From: Euphorbia lathyris
Taxonomy: Eukaryota; Streptophyta; Magnoliopsida; Malpighiales; Euphorbiaceae
Assembly (NCBI RefSeq): GCF_963576675.1
Contig: NC_088916.1
Span: 23,039,501 to 23,103,500 of the forward strand
DNA: 64,000 bases
Direction of reading: 5' to 3'
In this document: in pieces, positions 44,401-55,453 of the stretch
How the letters are laid out: every line of letters begins with the position of its first letter
Position numbering within the stretch: position 1 is the first letter of the stretch
Notes under the pieces: generated by a model
Database searches by the model: none
Told to the model about the DNA's origin: nothing
Seen by the model: the letters and a program-made list of their open reading frames with translations, nothing else
Translations under genes and position numbers: made by a program

Positions 44401-45499
44401 AGGGTCAGTATGAGAACATATACATGTATTTTCTTTACATCATAATTCATAGCATGTGCTTTTATTGTATTCCCATTGGTATCTGATATTGTTTTTCACA
44501 ACTGCCTGTAGGTATAGAGCTGAGATACTGAGATCAAATCCAGGTAGTAATGTCATGGGTAGGTGGAAGGAAGGGAAGTTCATGGGCATGTATATGTGCT
44601 TGTATGCTCTGAAATCAGCTTGGAAGGCGGGATGTAGGAAGATAATATCACTGGATGGTTGCTGGCTAAAGGGTATGTTTGGAGGTCAGCTTCTATCAGC
44701 TATTGGGATCGATCCTAATGACTGTATCTTTCCCATTGCATATGCAATGGTTGAGACAGAAAGCAAGGAAACTTGGACCTGTTTTTTTGGAACTATTGGC
44801 AGCTGACTTGGATATTGAAAATAGTAGCCAATATACATTCATGTCTGATAGGCAGAAGGTATAATTGTTTAGTTATACATAAGTTATGTGTAGATACTTA
44901 TAATTGTTTAGTTCATTGTTTCCTTACTTACATGCAGGGATTAATAGGGGCAGTTGAGATGATGTTTCCTGAAGCTGAACATAGGCTTTGTGTACGCCAC
45001 ATGTACACAAATTTTAGGACGAAATTTAAAGGCAAAGTGTTGAAGGACCTGATTTGGGGTGCAGCAAGGGCTCCATATATGGCAAAGCACGAAGAGTGGC
45101 TAAACAAGATTGAACAGATTTCACCAGAAGCCAGGGAATGTCTTAGACAAAGGCCAAGCGAGCACTGGGTAAGAGCATGTTTTTCTGAAAGGTAATCTCA
45201 AATTATGTTTGTCTACACACTATCTTGGGATTGTCTATACAATATGTTGGGTTAAATTACAATTGATTGGGATGCGTATGTTCTGTTACAGGGCACAATG
45301 TGATATGCTGCTCAATAACTTGTGTGAGTGCTTTAACAAATACATACTTGATGCAAGGGACAAGGGCATAATCACCATGTATAAGATGATAAAGGTCAAG
45401 TTAATGAAAAGGATTAGGAATAAAGCAGATTTCATGAGGAGGAATAACAAGAAATTCTGTGGTAAGATCTTGAAGAAGTTGGAGATAAACCACTAGTAC

Positions 45500-45835
45500 A
45501 GAATTGACCTATAGCTACGCCTTATTGGCTACGGTTGTTTATAAAACCGTAGCTAAAGGTTATTAGAGTCGGTTATTTCAAAAAACCGACTCTAATAAGG
45601 ACTTATTAGTCTCGGATAAATTTAATAACCGACTCTAAATGTTTTTCTAAACCGTGCGTGTTTTTCATGGTCATTGGCATCGGTTTTTGGTTAAACCGAT
45701 ACTAATGACCCAAATAATAGAACCGAAGCCAAATAAAGGGTCATTGGCGTTGGTTATGCCTTTAACCGATGCCACTGATAATTTTAGAGTCGGTTATGTG
45801 ATAAACCGACTCTAAAGACCTGATTTCTATCTTAA
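45500..45835. repeat. CACTA left subterminal palindromes
   Basis: Six or so imperfect palindromes of about 30 bp, each of the form (GAGT)CGGTT-n-AACCG(ACTC) with a TAATG/TAAAGG tail. The arms change together, for example GGCTACGGTT with AACCGTAGC and GAGTCGGTT with AACCGACTC. Confidence 0.75.
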
Positions 45836-47006
45836 AAATTAAAGCGATTCCTATACGATTCCCACCCTGCTTCTTTATCCTTCATGTCCTAAACACTGTA
45901 TTCGATTCCCTCGCTCGATCTGTTTAAAGGATATTGACATTACCGTCTGCACTCTTATGAGTTGGTGTTCTGTGGGTTCGAGTTTTGTTTTGGTGTTACT
46001 TGGAGTTCGAGTTCTAGTTCATATTTCACCCTTTGGAGTTCGAGTTCATGAAGCAGGTTAGAGTTTCTATTGCTGAAATTGATTACTCGTTTTGTTTGCG
46101 GAACGAAACTCGACCATGTTTGGGTATGTACTCATAATTTTGGTTGTTTGGGCTTGTTTCAGTCTCGTAACAAGTTTTGTTCTCCCGTGTTCATTGTGTT
46201 AAAAAATTGCTTGTTATAACTGCATTTTGGGGTTTTGGCGGCTTAGTACAAAATTAAGATTGAGCATCTAAATAATTTCTTCAATTTTGTGATTTATGAT
46301 CTTTGGTTAAGGGTTATGTGTAATCTTAAGACAAAAATTGAAGTTCAAGTTGAGTAATTTCATAAGATTACTGCTCATGTTGGATATGTGTAATCTGAAG
46401 ACAAAAGTTGAAGTTCAAATTGAAGTCCACTGGCATCTAATTTGTCCAAGTTTTTGTGAATTCATTTTAGTTTTTTTGTATAGACTGAGCATTGGATTGG
46501 GGTTCATGTTTTTTGTTATAGGAATTTGCTGTATCTGGAATTCTGGGAACGAGTCCTTATTTCCAGAAATATAGTTCTTTGAACTATTGAACACCATATT
46601 AACGATGTTGATGGATGACCTTACTATTTCTTGCTGCTTTGACCGAAGATGTACATGTCCTTCCCGACTTTCATACGGAAACAGGTAATGTGTAACACTG
46701 ATGCAATTTTTCCTGTCATTTCTTCAGCTACATCAATTGATGCCAGCAATTATTACCTGCCTAGTTGCTAAAAGGTTTGGGAATCTATTTTTTTGACAAT
46801 CACTAGGAGCTTAGAAACTTCACAGCGAACCTGGTTGCTTTAATTTGCAAAAGGCAATAATTTTGTTTCTTATGTTTTGTTGTGACATGTGAGCACCTTG
46901 TGAATACCTTGCTCATCTCATGTGTTTTCAATTCTATTATATCTTCCATTTACAAGGATTTCACATTGAATGTATCCTTTCATTGTTTGAGCTCTGGGTT
47001 AACAGT
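45836..47006. other. CACTA interior, left part
   Basis: No ORF recognised. GAGTTCGAGTT words around 46000. Probably captured, noncoding or decayed sequence. Confidence 0.35.
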
Positions 47007-47075
47007 GAATCAGGTGAACCTAGCAAAAGGAAGCCATATTTACCTCCAGAAAAAGAGTTCTTGATCACTCGGAAT
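47007..47075 (+). pseudogene. ATG3-like exon fragment inside the CACTA
   Basis: 23 codons (ESGEPSKRKPYLPP, then EKEFLITRN) closely resemble the N-terminal region of plant ATG3, the autophagy E2-like enzyme that couples ATG8 to lipid. Only this piece is visible; the downstream residues diverge. Captured exon fragment, from recognition, not search. Confidence 0.7.
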
Positions 47076-47170
47076 TACTTTTCTTCCAATCAGAGTTGGG
47101 GTTTTTAATATCTTCATCAATGATGATGTTTTCAGAGTGTTTGATTCATCTCTTCATTTCAATTGTGTAG

Positions 47171-47314
<144 letters not shown>

Positions 47315-47393
47315 TAAGTGAGTTTACACTTGATCATTTTGGGGACAAAAATTTGGAAGTACTGAACCTTTTTCATTCTGATTTCCTCTACAG

Positions 47394-47540
47394 GGCTTGA
47401 ATGATCTCAAGAAATAGCGAACTAAATCATACTCTGACAATAATGACAATCCTCATACAAACAACAAAAATGAAGATGCTGAACCCTCAAGAAAGAGATA
47501 CTCATCAAAGAAGGATTACCAGCTTCCTACGGTTGCCATA
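47394..47540 (+). pseudogene. Exon-like fragment after the kinase-like exon
   Basis: Flanked by CTACAG and GTAAGT. In phase with the preceding exon it has one stop (TAG) after seven codons; the rest is a polar Asn/Ser/Lys-rich stretch. Perhaps the last exons of the same captured gene; not recognised. Confidence 0.35.
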
Positions 47541-48273
47541 GTAAGTATCTAGTCTAAATGACTGTATGTTAATTTGATAGTCCATAGACTCAATATTCAA
47601 TGATATTCATAGCACACTTTCAGATTACCACGAAGAAATAGCTCTAATTTAGAGCACACTTTCAGCATACTTGAAAATATCTAAGCATTAGTATGTACTA
47701 AGGATGACTTTAATTCAAGGTGCATGTTGTCATTTGATAATTTAGTATAAAGATTTCGTCCTTACTGGAAGTTGCATTATTGGGTTGTTGTGTGGTGATT
47801 CATTCTAAGTTATTGAGTGAACAAAGTTGATATCAATTTCTTTGTACATGACAAATCCTATTTATTTATCTCTTCCCATCTGATTGTCAAGATGTTGATA
47901 TTCTATTTGAATTGTTATTGCCAGGCTTATTGAATATCTTGGAAATAAGCTGAGATTTTAGTTAATGTTGAGATTTCACTTCTGTTATATAGAGTTATTA
48001 TAAAGTTGCATCTGCTAATTAGTATTAGGATGAAATTATTGTGAAAATTTAGATAATTCAGTTGATACTTTAATGGGATAAGTGTAGTAAGTGTAATTGC
48101 TCTTATCTTGAAATTTTATCATTTTTAGAAACAAAAGAGAGCGATTTTCATATATGCCAATGTGGTTGAGATTGTGTTTTTTTACTTTCATGTTATAGGA
48201 TTGAGAAATTGGTAATATCAATTCCTAAAACTTATGTTTTTCTTGGATGCGTTATAGCTTATTTGTTTTTTTT
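47541..48273. other. CACTA interior, middle
   Basis: AT-rich noncoding DNA; nothing recognised. Confidence 0.4.
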
Positions 48274-48622
48274 AAGGATAAGGTACTAAAATAGGCCTAT
48301 GGTTTTTTTGGGGAAGTATAAATTTAGGCTCCACATACAAAATAACACCAATATAGACTTAACGTTTAAAAACGTACCAATTTAGGCCTTGATAACGGAA
48401 CGAAACACGTCATTGATATTACTCCATTAAGTTCCGTCAATTGTACGTGGAGGGAGAAATCAAAACTTAACGGAGTAATAGGAATGATGTGTCCAATCCT
48501 TTATTGAGGCTTAAATTGATACCTTTTTTAAACTTTAAGCCTGTATTGGTGCTATTTTGTATGTAGAGCCTAAATTGGTACTTTCTCAAAAATTATAGGC
48601 CTATTTTGGTACCTTGTCCTTT
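48274..48622. mobile_element. MITE with long inverted repeats (349 bp) inside the CACTA
   Basis: Arms of about 110 bp beginning AAGGATAAGGTACTAAAATA pair with the right side, which ends TTGGTACCTTGTCCTT, around a roughly 110-bp centre. The arms differ at scattered sites. Flanked by T-runs, so the duplication length is unclear; family not assigned. Confidence 0.8.
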
Positions 48623-49114
48623 TTTTAATGGTTGAATATGCTAATAATTTGATTATGGTAAGCTAATATTTGTCGTGGTGAAACTACTCTTGGTTAATGC
48701 TAGCATGCTTTTAACTGTAATTAGTCCATTTTCATAGAAATTACAGTAGTGATAATTAATGTCATCTGAGAATATGTCGAAGGTCGAGACAACAGAGAAG
48801 ATGGCTGGATTTCAACACTACAATTATGTTTAACATTCTGTTGTAGAGAGTATGATAGAGTAGTAACGAATATACGTCAGTTTTTTTGTGTGTTCCCAGT
48901 TAATTTCTGTAATATACAGCAGGTTGTTACTTGAAAATACTATGAATATTGAATCAAAGCGTGTATATATATAACAGGTTAATTAATTATCCTATATTTG
49001 TGTACATTTTTTTATTCATTTTGCATTTAATTTCAGTAATACAACAAAATAGAGCAGGTTTAATTTGAATATGCTAATGTAAAATTGTTAAAAATAATAA
49101 TATCAGACTCTAAT
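48623..49114. other. CACTA interior, right part
   Basis: AT-rich noncoding DNA; nothing recognised. Confidence 0.4.
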
Positions 49115-49500
49115 ATAATTGACATTGGCTATAGTTGCAGAACAACCGACTCTAATGATTAGAGCATTGGAGTCGGTCGTTGCAACAACCGACTCTAATG
49201 CTCTTATGATTCGCCACGGTTCTTCTACAACCGACTCTAATGATCAGAGCATTAGGGTCGGTTGTTACGAAAAACCGTGGTTAAAGAACCCTTTAGCCAC
49301 ATTTTTTCGTAACAACCGTAGCCAAAACATAGGGAATTAGAGTCGGTTATACGTAAAACCCGACTCTTATACCCCTTTGGCCACGGTCGAACAACCGTGG
49401 CTAAAGATGTCAAGCATTTGCCACGCCTCCTTTGGCCACGGTCGTACAACCGTGGCTAATGACGGTAAACGATCGTGGCCATAGGCCATTTCTGTACTAG
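49115..49500. repeat. CACTA right subterminal palindromes
   Basis: Eight or so palindromic units of the same type as on the left, such as GGCCACGGTC/AACCGTGGCTAA and GAGTCGGT/ACCGACTC. Probable transposase-binding arrays. Confidence 0.75.
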
Positions 49501-50416
49501 TGAACAAAGATTGGGCAAGACATTACCAACCCACTTACTCCGGGGGGCCTAGAGTACAGATCAATGGTTTGGGAGAGCAATTTGTTGTGAATTTGGATGA
49601 AAACACTTGCACATGTCGAAGATGGCAGTTAACTGGGATCCCTTGCAGTCATGGATGTGCTGCTATTATAGGACAAAACTAGAATCCAGAGAACCATCTA
49701 ACAGATTGCTATTCGGTTGAGATGTATTTGAAGGTTTATAGCTTCATCATTGAACCAACGAATGGCATGGATCAATGGCCTAATGAAGCTCCACCAGTTC
49801 CAATTGAGCCTCCTTCACCAGTGAAGTCCAAGCGTGGCAGAAGACAGAAGGCAAGAAGGAAAGAACCGGAAGAGATCGAGACATCTAGCAAAGGTAGATT
49901 GAGCAGGAAAGGCACCATCTACATGACATGTAGATCGTGTGGAGGCAAAAACAACAATAAAAGGACATGCACATCACAAGCCTCAAATTCAACTGCTCAA
50001 CAGGTATTTATTTGTTCAATATTGGCTGGATATCTTGCTGTTGTGGCTGTAATGGTACATTTTTTTTGTTTAATTGCTCTTACAGCCGAAGAGAGCAAGG
50101 CCAACAACTTCACCACCAAGACCATCTACTGCTCTAGTGACATCAACATCACAGCCACCTCCTTGTAACACAGTTCGTTGGATGATGAATGTAAGTTGTT
50201 AATTTTTTTTGGTGTAATTGCTCTTGGCATACTTTTTGCTTCAGTTTCTAATGTATATTGGTTGTGTAGGGAACTAGCCAGACTGTTGCCTCAACTAGTC
50301 AACCACCCCAGTCATCCACAAGAGGAAGACAAACTAATGCAAGATCAACCGTTCATCCAGGGAGGAGGCCATGCACAAGAAATTCTTCTTCAAATGAACA
50401 AAGACCATGGCGTTAA

Positions 50417-50859
50417 GGGAATTTAGTTTTTTTGCTGTTTTGGGTGGCAATGTTATGGCTTAACATTGCACATATTTTGGTTGTTTTGTGTATTGCCAAT
50501 GTTACGGCTTAACATTGCAAATATTTTGATTGTGTTGGGAATTGGCCATGTTGACTTAACATTGCACATATTTTGGTTGTTTTGTGAATTGGCCATGTTG
50601 CCTTAACATTGCACATATTTTGGTTGTTTTTGAAGTGGCCATGTTGGCTTACCAATATGTAGAAATTGGTATATATTGTGCAGTTGCAATATAAATCTAA
50701 CAGTATTATGAAATTAGTATATATTGTGCAGTGTTCATGTTGGCCTAACAGATTGTTTATGTTGGTTAATTGACAATTTCGTCTTATTGCCATGCTCAAT
50801 TTGGTCATTTTCTGATAAAACGTTCCCATGTTCAATTTGGTCATTTTCTGATAAAACGT
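50417..50859 (+). repeat. MULE 3' untranslated repeats up to the E2 insertion
   Basis: About four copies of a roughly 62-bp unit (AACATTGCACATATTTTGG plus a GGCCATGTTG word) at about 50440-50660. A two-copy repeat of TCAATTTGGTCATTTTCTG follows, at about 50792-50859. E2 begins at 50860 with AACGT (50855-50859) as its left target site. Confidence 0.75.
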
Positions 50860-53528
50860 TGTAGACACCGAGTCGGAAGACCTGTGATGAAAACCCACGA
50901 CAAACAGCTAAAGCGGTTGATTCCATTGGTTAGGAAATTTTAAAAAATAAAAAAAAGAAAAGGGGGCACGACGCGTCGAATGCCCGCCCGATGGGCCGGG
51001 TGTGAAACATCGCCCGTCGAGCGTTGGACGCGGCCCGAGGGGTGTCGGCGTCATCCGACGTTCGATGGGCGGACGCCCCACAACGTCGGACGAAAGCCCA
51101 ACGCTCGTTGGGCGGACGCCCAACATTCGTGGGGCGAGCGCCCGACGAGGTTGGGCGAACGCCCAACGGCCGTTGGGCGCTCGCCCAACGTAAGTTGGGC
51201 GTTGGGCGTGCGCCCAACTTAAGTTGGGCGTCCGTCCAACCATTTTGGGCGTAGCCTAAAATTTTTTGGGCGTATCCCGACGCCCGTCGGGCCACGCCCA
51301 AAATATTTTGGGATCCGTGCCTATAAAAGGCACGGATCTCCATGCATTTGAAGAGAGGGATTTTTGGGGACTCTCTCACTCTAAAACATTTTTTAGAGAG
51401 AGAAAGTAATTTTTTGGGAAAAATATTTTTTTTTCCTAAAAAATCCGAATTTCCTAAAAGTTAAAATTTTACTAAAAACACCGAAAAACACAAAAATCGT
51501 AACTCGTGGAATCAACCAACTTCAGCTGTCAATACCGATCTTGAGGTATTATCCGAGGACTAGACTCGTTTTATTTATTTTAATTATTTTATTTTGTTTA
51601 TTTTTATTTATTCGTGTAATTAGTTAGTTATTTATTTAAACACGTTTATTTATTTTCCCGAATTTATTTAAGTTTCGTCTCGTATTAAATAAACGTTTGG
51701 TTTTGTTTTGAATTAAAAAACATCGTTTTAAGTCCCAACACGAACCGTGACCCGTGTTAAGGGTAGTTCGGGACTAAAACATTGTAATTATAAATTTTAA
51801 ACATTTTGTAAATAACGTTTCGAATAAAACATCGTTTTAGGAGTCTCCGTTATAAACTATGATCCAATTTTGGTAGTTCGGAGATCCAAAACGATAGAAT
51901 AGATTAAGTTTAAAGTGTTTGAATAAATCTGGAATGTTAGGTACTGTTTCTGTAATTTTCCATTTTCTGTCCCAAAAGGCAGTTTACCGACGGAATTTCC
52001 GTCGGTAAAACTGCTGAAATGTAAAAATGCTATTTTGGTCCTTCTTTCTCAACTTTTAGACTTTTGGTCCTTTATATATATATATATGTAAAATTATGTA
52101 ATATATGCATTCAAATTATTTTTAATTATTTTGTATATATTTATTCAACATGTTTAGATATTATTTTTCATTAATTTGATTTGATAAAATTATATGTATA
52201 TATATAGATTTTCCTTTAAATTCATTTAAACTATACATACTTGTCATTTTGGGGTTATTAGGGGTTATCTTCTATATATACTTATCATAATAGTTTTGGG
52301 GTTAAAAGTTAATTTCTTATCATTTGTGAATATTATTGTCATTTTTATCTATTAATCATAGTCTTTATTATTTACCTTTTCTTTAAACGTATATGTTTAA
52401 TTATCATTTCTATCAAAAATATATATATATATATGTACATCTTTCTTCTTTTCCTTTTAAATTTCCTATATGTATATATGATTTGGAAAATGTTTTGGTT
52501 GGGTGAATTTGGATTTAATTTGTTAATTGTTGTCATTATGTTCAAATGAAGGATAATTGAGTAAAAAAGGGAAAATAAAAGATAAAGAGAGATTTCAAGT
52601 TGTTTGTTTAAATTAAAGCTTTTCTAGATGTTCTTCAAGTGTAAATAAAAGATTTTTGTCATTTTAAACCGTTTCCAAAATATCACGTGTTGAAACCTTA
52701 ATTCGTTCCAACGACGGATTAAGCGAACCTTGTAAATAAAACCATTTTCATTATAAATAACCGAGTTTTGAATCGTTTTCCTGATTAAACAGTTTTGTAC
52801 AAAAATAAATGGACTTGTATGTTTAATCACGTTTTTTGTTAAAACTTCTTATCTCACGTTTTCAAACGCTCGAGTCGTTCCAACGGCAATTCGAGTCGAT
52901 GTCATGTAAATCAACGGGGTTTTGAAACGTACCTAAATCGTTCCAACGGCGATTAAGGTACAAACCATGTAAATAAACTCGTTTTCGGGGAATGAGATTA
53001 GCTTAGAGTTAGTGTATAGTCTAAAGTATAAAATCACACTGTGAATAAATCAATTTTTTCTTCTCCCCCTCTCTCTCATGTATACTTTAAAAATTATGCA
53101 AAATGGGTGATTCTTTACTAAAATGGCTTTCAAATAACATGCTCAAAACGGTTTTCAAAGCGATAAAGAAAAGGTTTCAAATGAATTTTAAACTTAAAGA
53201 AATATGCGATTAGTCCGTTATCGCCTAACACGCTAAGTAGGAGGCCGGTGGTTCATAACCGGGCGATGTCGGGGTGCCTAGTAGCCTTTCTCCGGAAAGG
53301 AGCTAGCCTTCTCGGCTCGTACCTAAGTTTTCCGAACCCACACCGGTCTCCCGCAAGGGATCAATGTTCATTTTCCAATTCGTGGGTGGCGACTCTTCCA
53401 TACTCCAGGCTCCGGTCCTGCCGAGCAGCTTGATTCCACGATTGGTTGCTTTCGGCGCCAATCACAGCATCTGTCGTCAACGGTGTCCACCCCCCGGTCC
53501 GCCCGGGCGAGGCTGCGGCACCTATAAG
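50860..53528 (+). repeat. E2 5' LTR (2669 bp)
   Basis: TGTAGACACCGAG...CACCTATA. The terminal CA is not kept, so the exact end is set by the primer site. GC-rich U3 with a palindrome array (about 51060-51300), TATA at 51322, hairpin at 51983-52009 and a GC-rich conserved end. Confidence 0.92.
51312..51338 (+). promoter_or_regulatory. E2 TATA box in the loop of a perfect inverted repeat
   Basis: Arms GATCCGTGCC (51312-51321) and GGCACGGATC (51329-51338) flank TATAAAA (51322-51328). The E1 3' LTR has an imperfect version. Confidence 0.8.
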
Positions 53529-55453
53529 TGGCGACTCTGCTGGGGAAGCGAGAAATTTGATTCCGGAAGGCGTGTATTTAAGCCCTTAACGGGGACGGAT
53601 CGTATTATTACTTTTCGTATGCATTCATACGCATTATTGCAAACCTTTTGGGTAATTTCCGCGAAACCTCTAGCGAGAGTCCATTCGTCGCTCGAAAGAG
53701 GCTAGTGTAAGTTCCCCCTTATAGTAAGGCGCCAAAGGGTCCCCATCCATTCGTTAGGGGCGAATTTGTGCGGTCCTGTGAGGTCCCGCGATCAGCCGTG
53801 TCAGCATATAGTAGCCTTAGAAGTTGCCATAGGATTACCCGTTACTATTTTTGATGTGATAAATGAATCAGTTCGTGTTTTCAAATTGCCATGATACGTG
53901 TCTAAATCCTAAAATATGTAAAGAAAATGAAACGATACGTTAATATATACTCTTAAACCGATATACAAACTACCCCAAAAAATCGAAACGTTTCGAACTA
54001 AAGACGACTTAGTCATCTCATATGAATGAACTTGTGCGACCCGCCTGGTCCCTTTCCGTGTCCCGAAGAAGGCACATGTTCAGGAAATACGTTGTGACGT
54101 AAGCACGTATTAGTACGAATCGGTTTGATATTATTATGTCTCGATTCAAAAGACTATATTAACAGTAGCCGTTATTCACATTCTTTAAATAGGTTGGGAT
54201 AAAACGAGATTATGGCAAAACGAAAACAAAGAACATTTCTGTTTCGAACGACCCCGTTGTAACGTAAAGAGTTTCATAAACGTGGCCCGTCCCTTCTGAA
54301 TGAAAAGCGAACTCTTACGTTACGCCTTGTGTTGTTCTTAAGAGAAATGGATGTATCCGCAAAAGTGACTAAGAAAATAAAAATAAACAAACGACCAAAA
54401 TCATTCCGTATCTACGATATATGTCAATCCCGAGAGTAGTTAAAGAAAATGAAACAATACCGTTAAATACGTGCCTCGAACTGGTATATACGCCATTTAA
54501 AATCACGAAGCCGAATTAAGCCAAGAAACCGCATGATTGCACCGTATGGACGAGACTGTGGGTTGGACTAATGGCTCGATCATTTCGACCGTTACCAAAC
54601 TACAAGAAATATGGCCCAACATGCGTGTCTGCTTAACTCGTGCCTAAATGAAAAAGAACGGTAATATCCCTGCTTCGAATAAGCATGCGATTAAACGAAA
54701 CGTTGATTTTCTATAACCACGCTAGGATGATATATCCCGTAAATTGGAAGAAATAAAATTTGTTGCTAGCCGAAAGATTACCGTGCGCTCAAATAAGACT
54801 CGACGTCTTCTCACGTAGCCAAAACGAGCAAACGGATTCTTGACGCTAAAAACAAACACGTTACGCGATGAGTCCGTTCCCTAAAAAAAATCCAAAAAGT
54901 GATTTCATCACTAAATAAACACGTGGTTATGTCTCTCGATAGATCCAAAAGATCCCGTCGTAATCCAAAAATCGAGATACAAACCCACGTGAATTAAAGG
55001 AGAACGAATCATTGTCAATAACGAATGATTGAACTGAAAAGAATAACTCGTACCACGTCTAAATCCGAGATACGCTCAAAAGGGAATCAAAACCCGGACT
55101 AACGTGTCTCGCGAAATAACAAAAGACGAGTTATTCGAAAGGTCAATCCAATTTGGTCGATGTCTTAGTCACTGAACGTTGATACGTCAAAACGAACTGT
55201 ATTGTCTGATGGATGATTTACTTTTTCCGCAATAATCGACGGCATCACGCGTCCCCTGGACCGCAATGTGAGCCCCAAACCAAAATCCTAGGAAAGAGAC
55301 TTGGACCATCGAGTGTGTGGAGGAATAAGGGTGGAAGAGAGATGTTGTGATACGTGTAATTAGACTGACGTTTGTTCTTCTTATCTTATATATCCGTAAA
55401 TTAATAAACGCACACACCACGAATCATGCATATAAAATCATGCATACATAATA
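53529..55453 (+). other. E2 leader with tRNA-Arg-type primer site
   Basis: Primer site TGGCGACTCTGCTGGGGA at 53531-53548. The rest is noncoding and aligns with the E1 leader, including the stem near 53667-53701. Confidence 0.75.

Noticed and set aside
45209..45496. Separate small gene at the end of the MULE DDE region
   Set aside because: It is exon 5 of the MULE transposase, continuing across the CACTA insertion.
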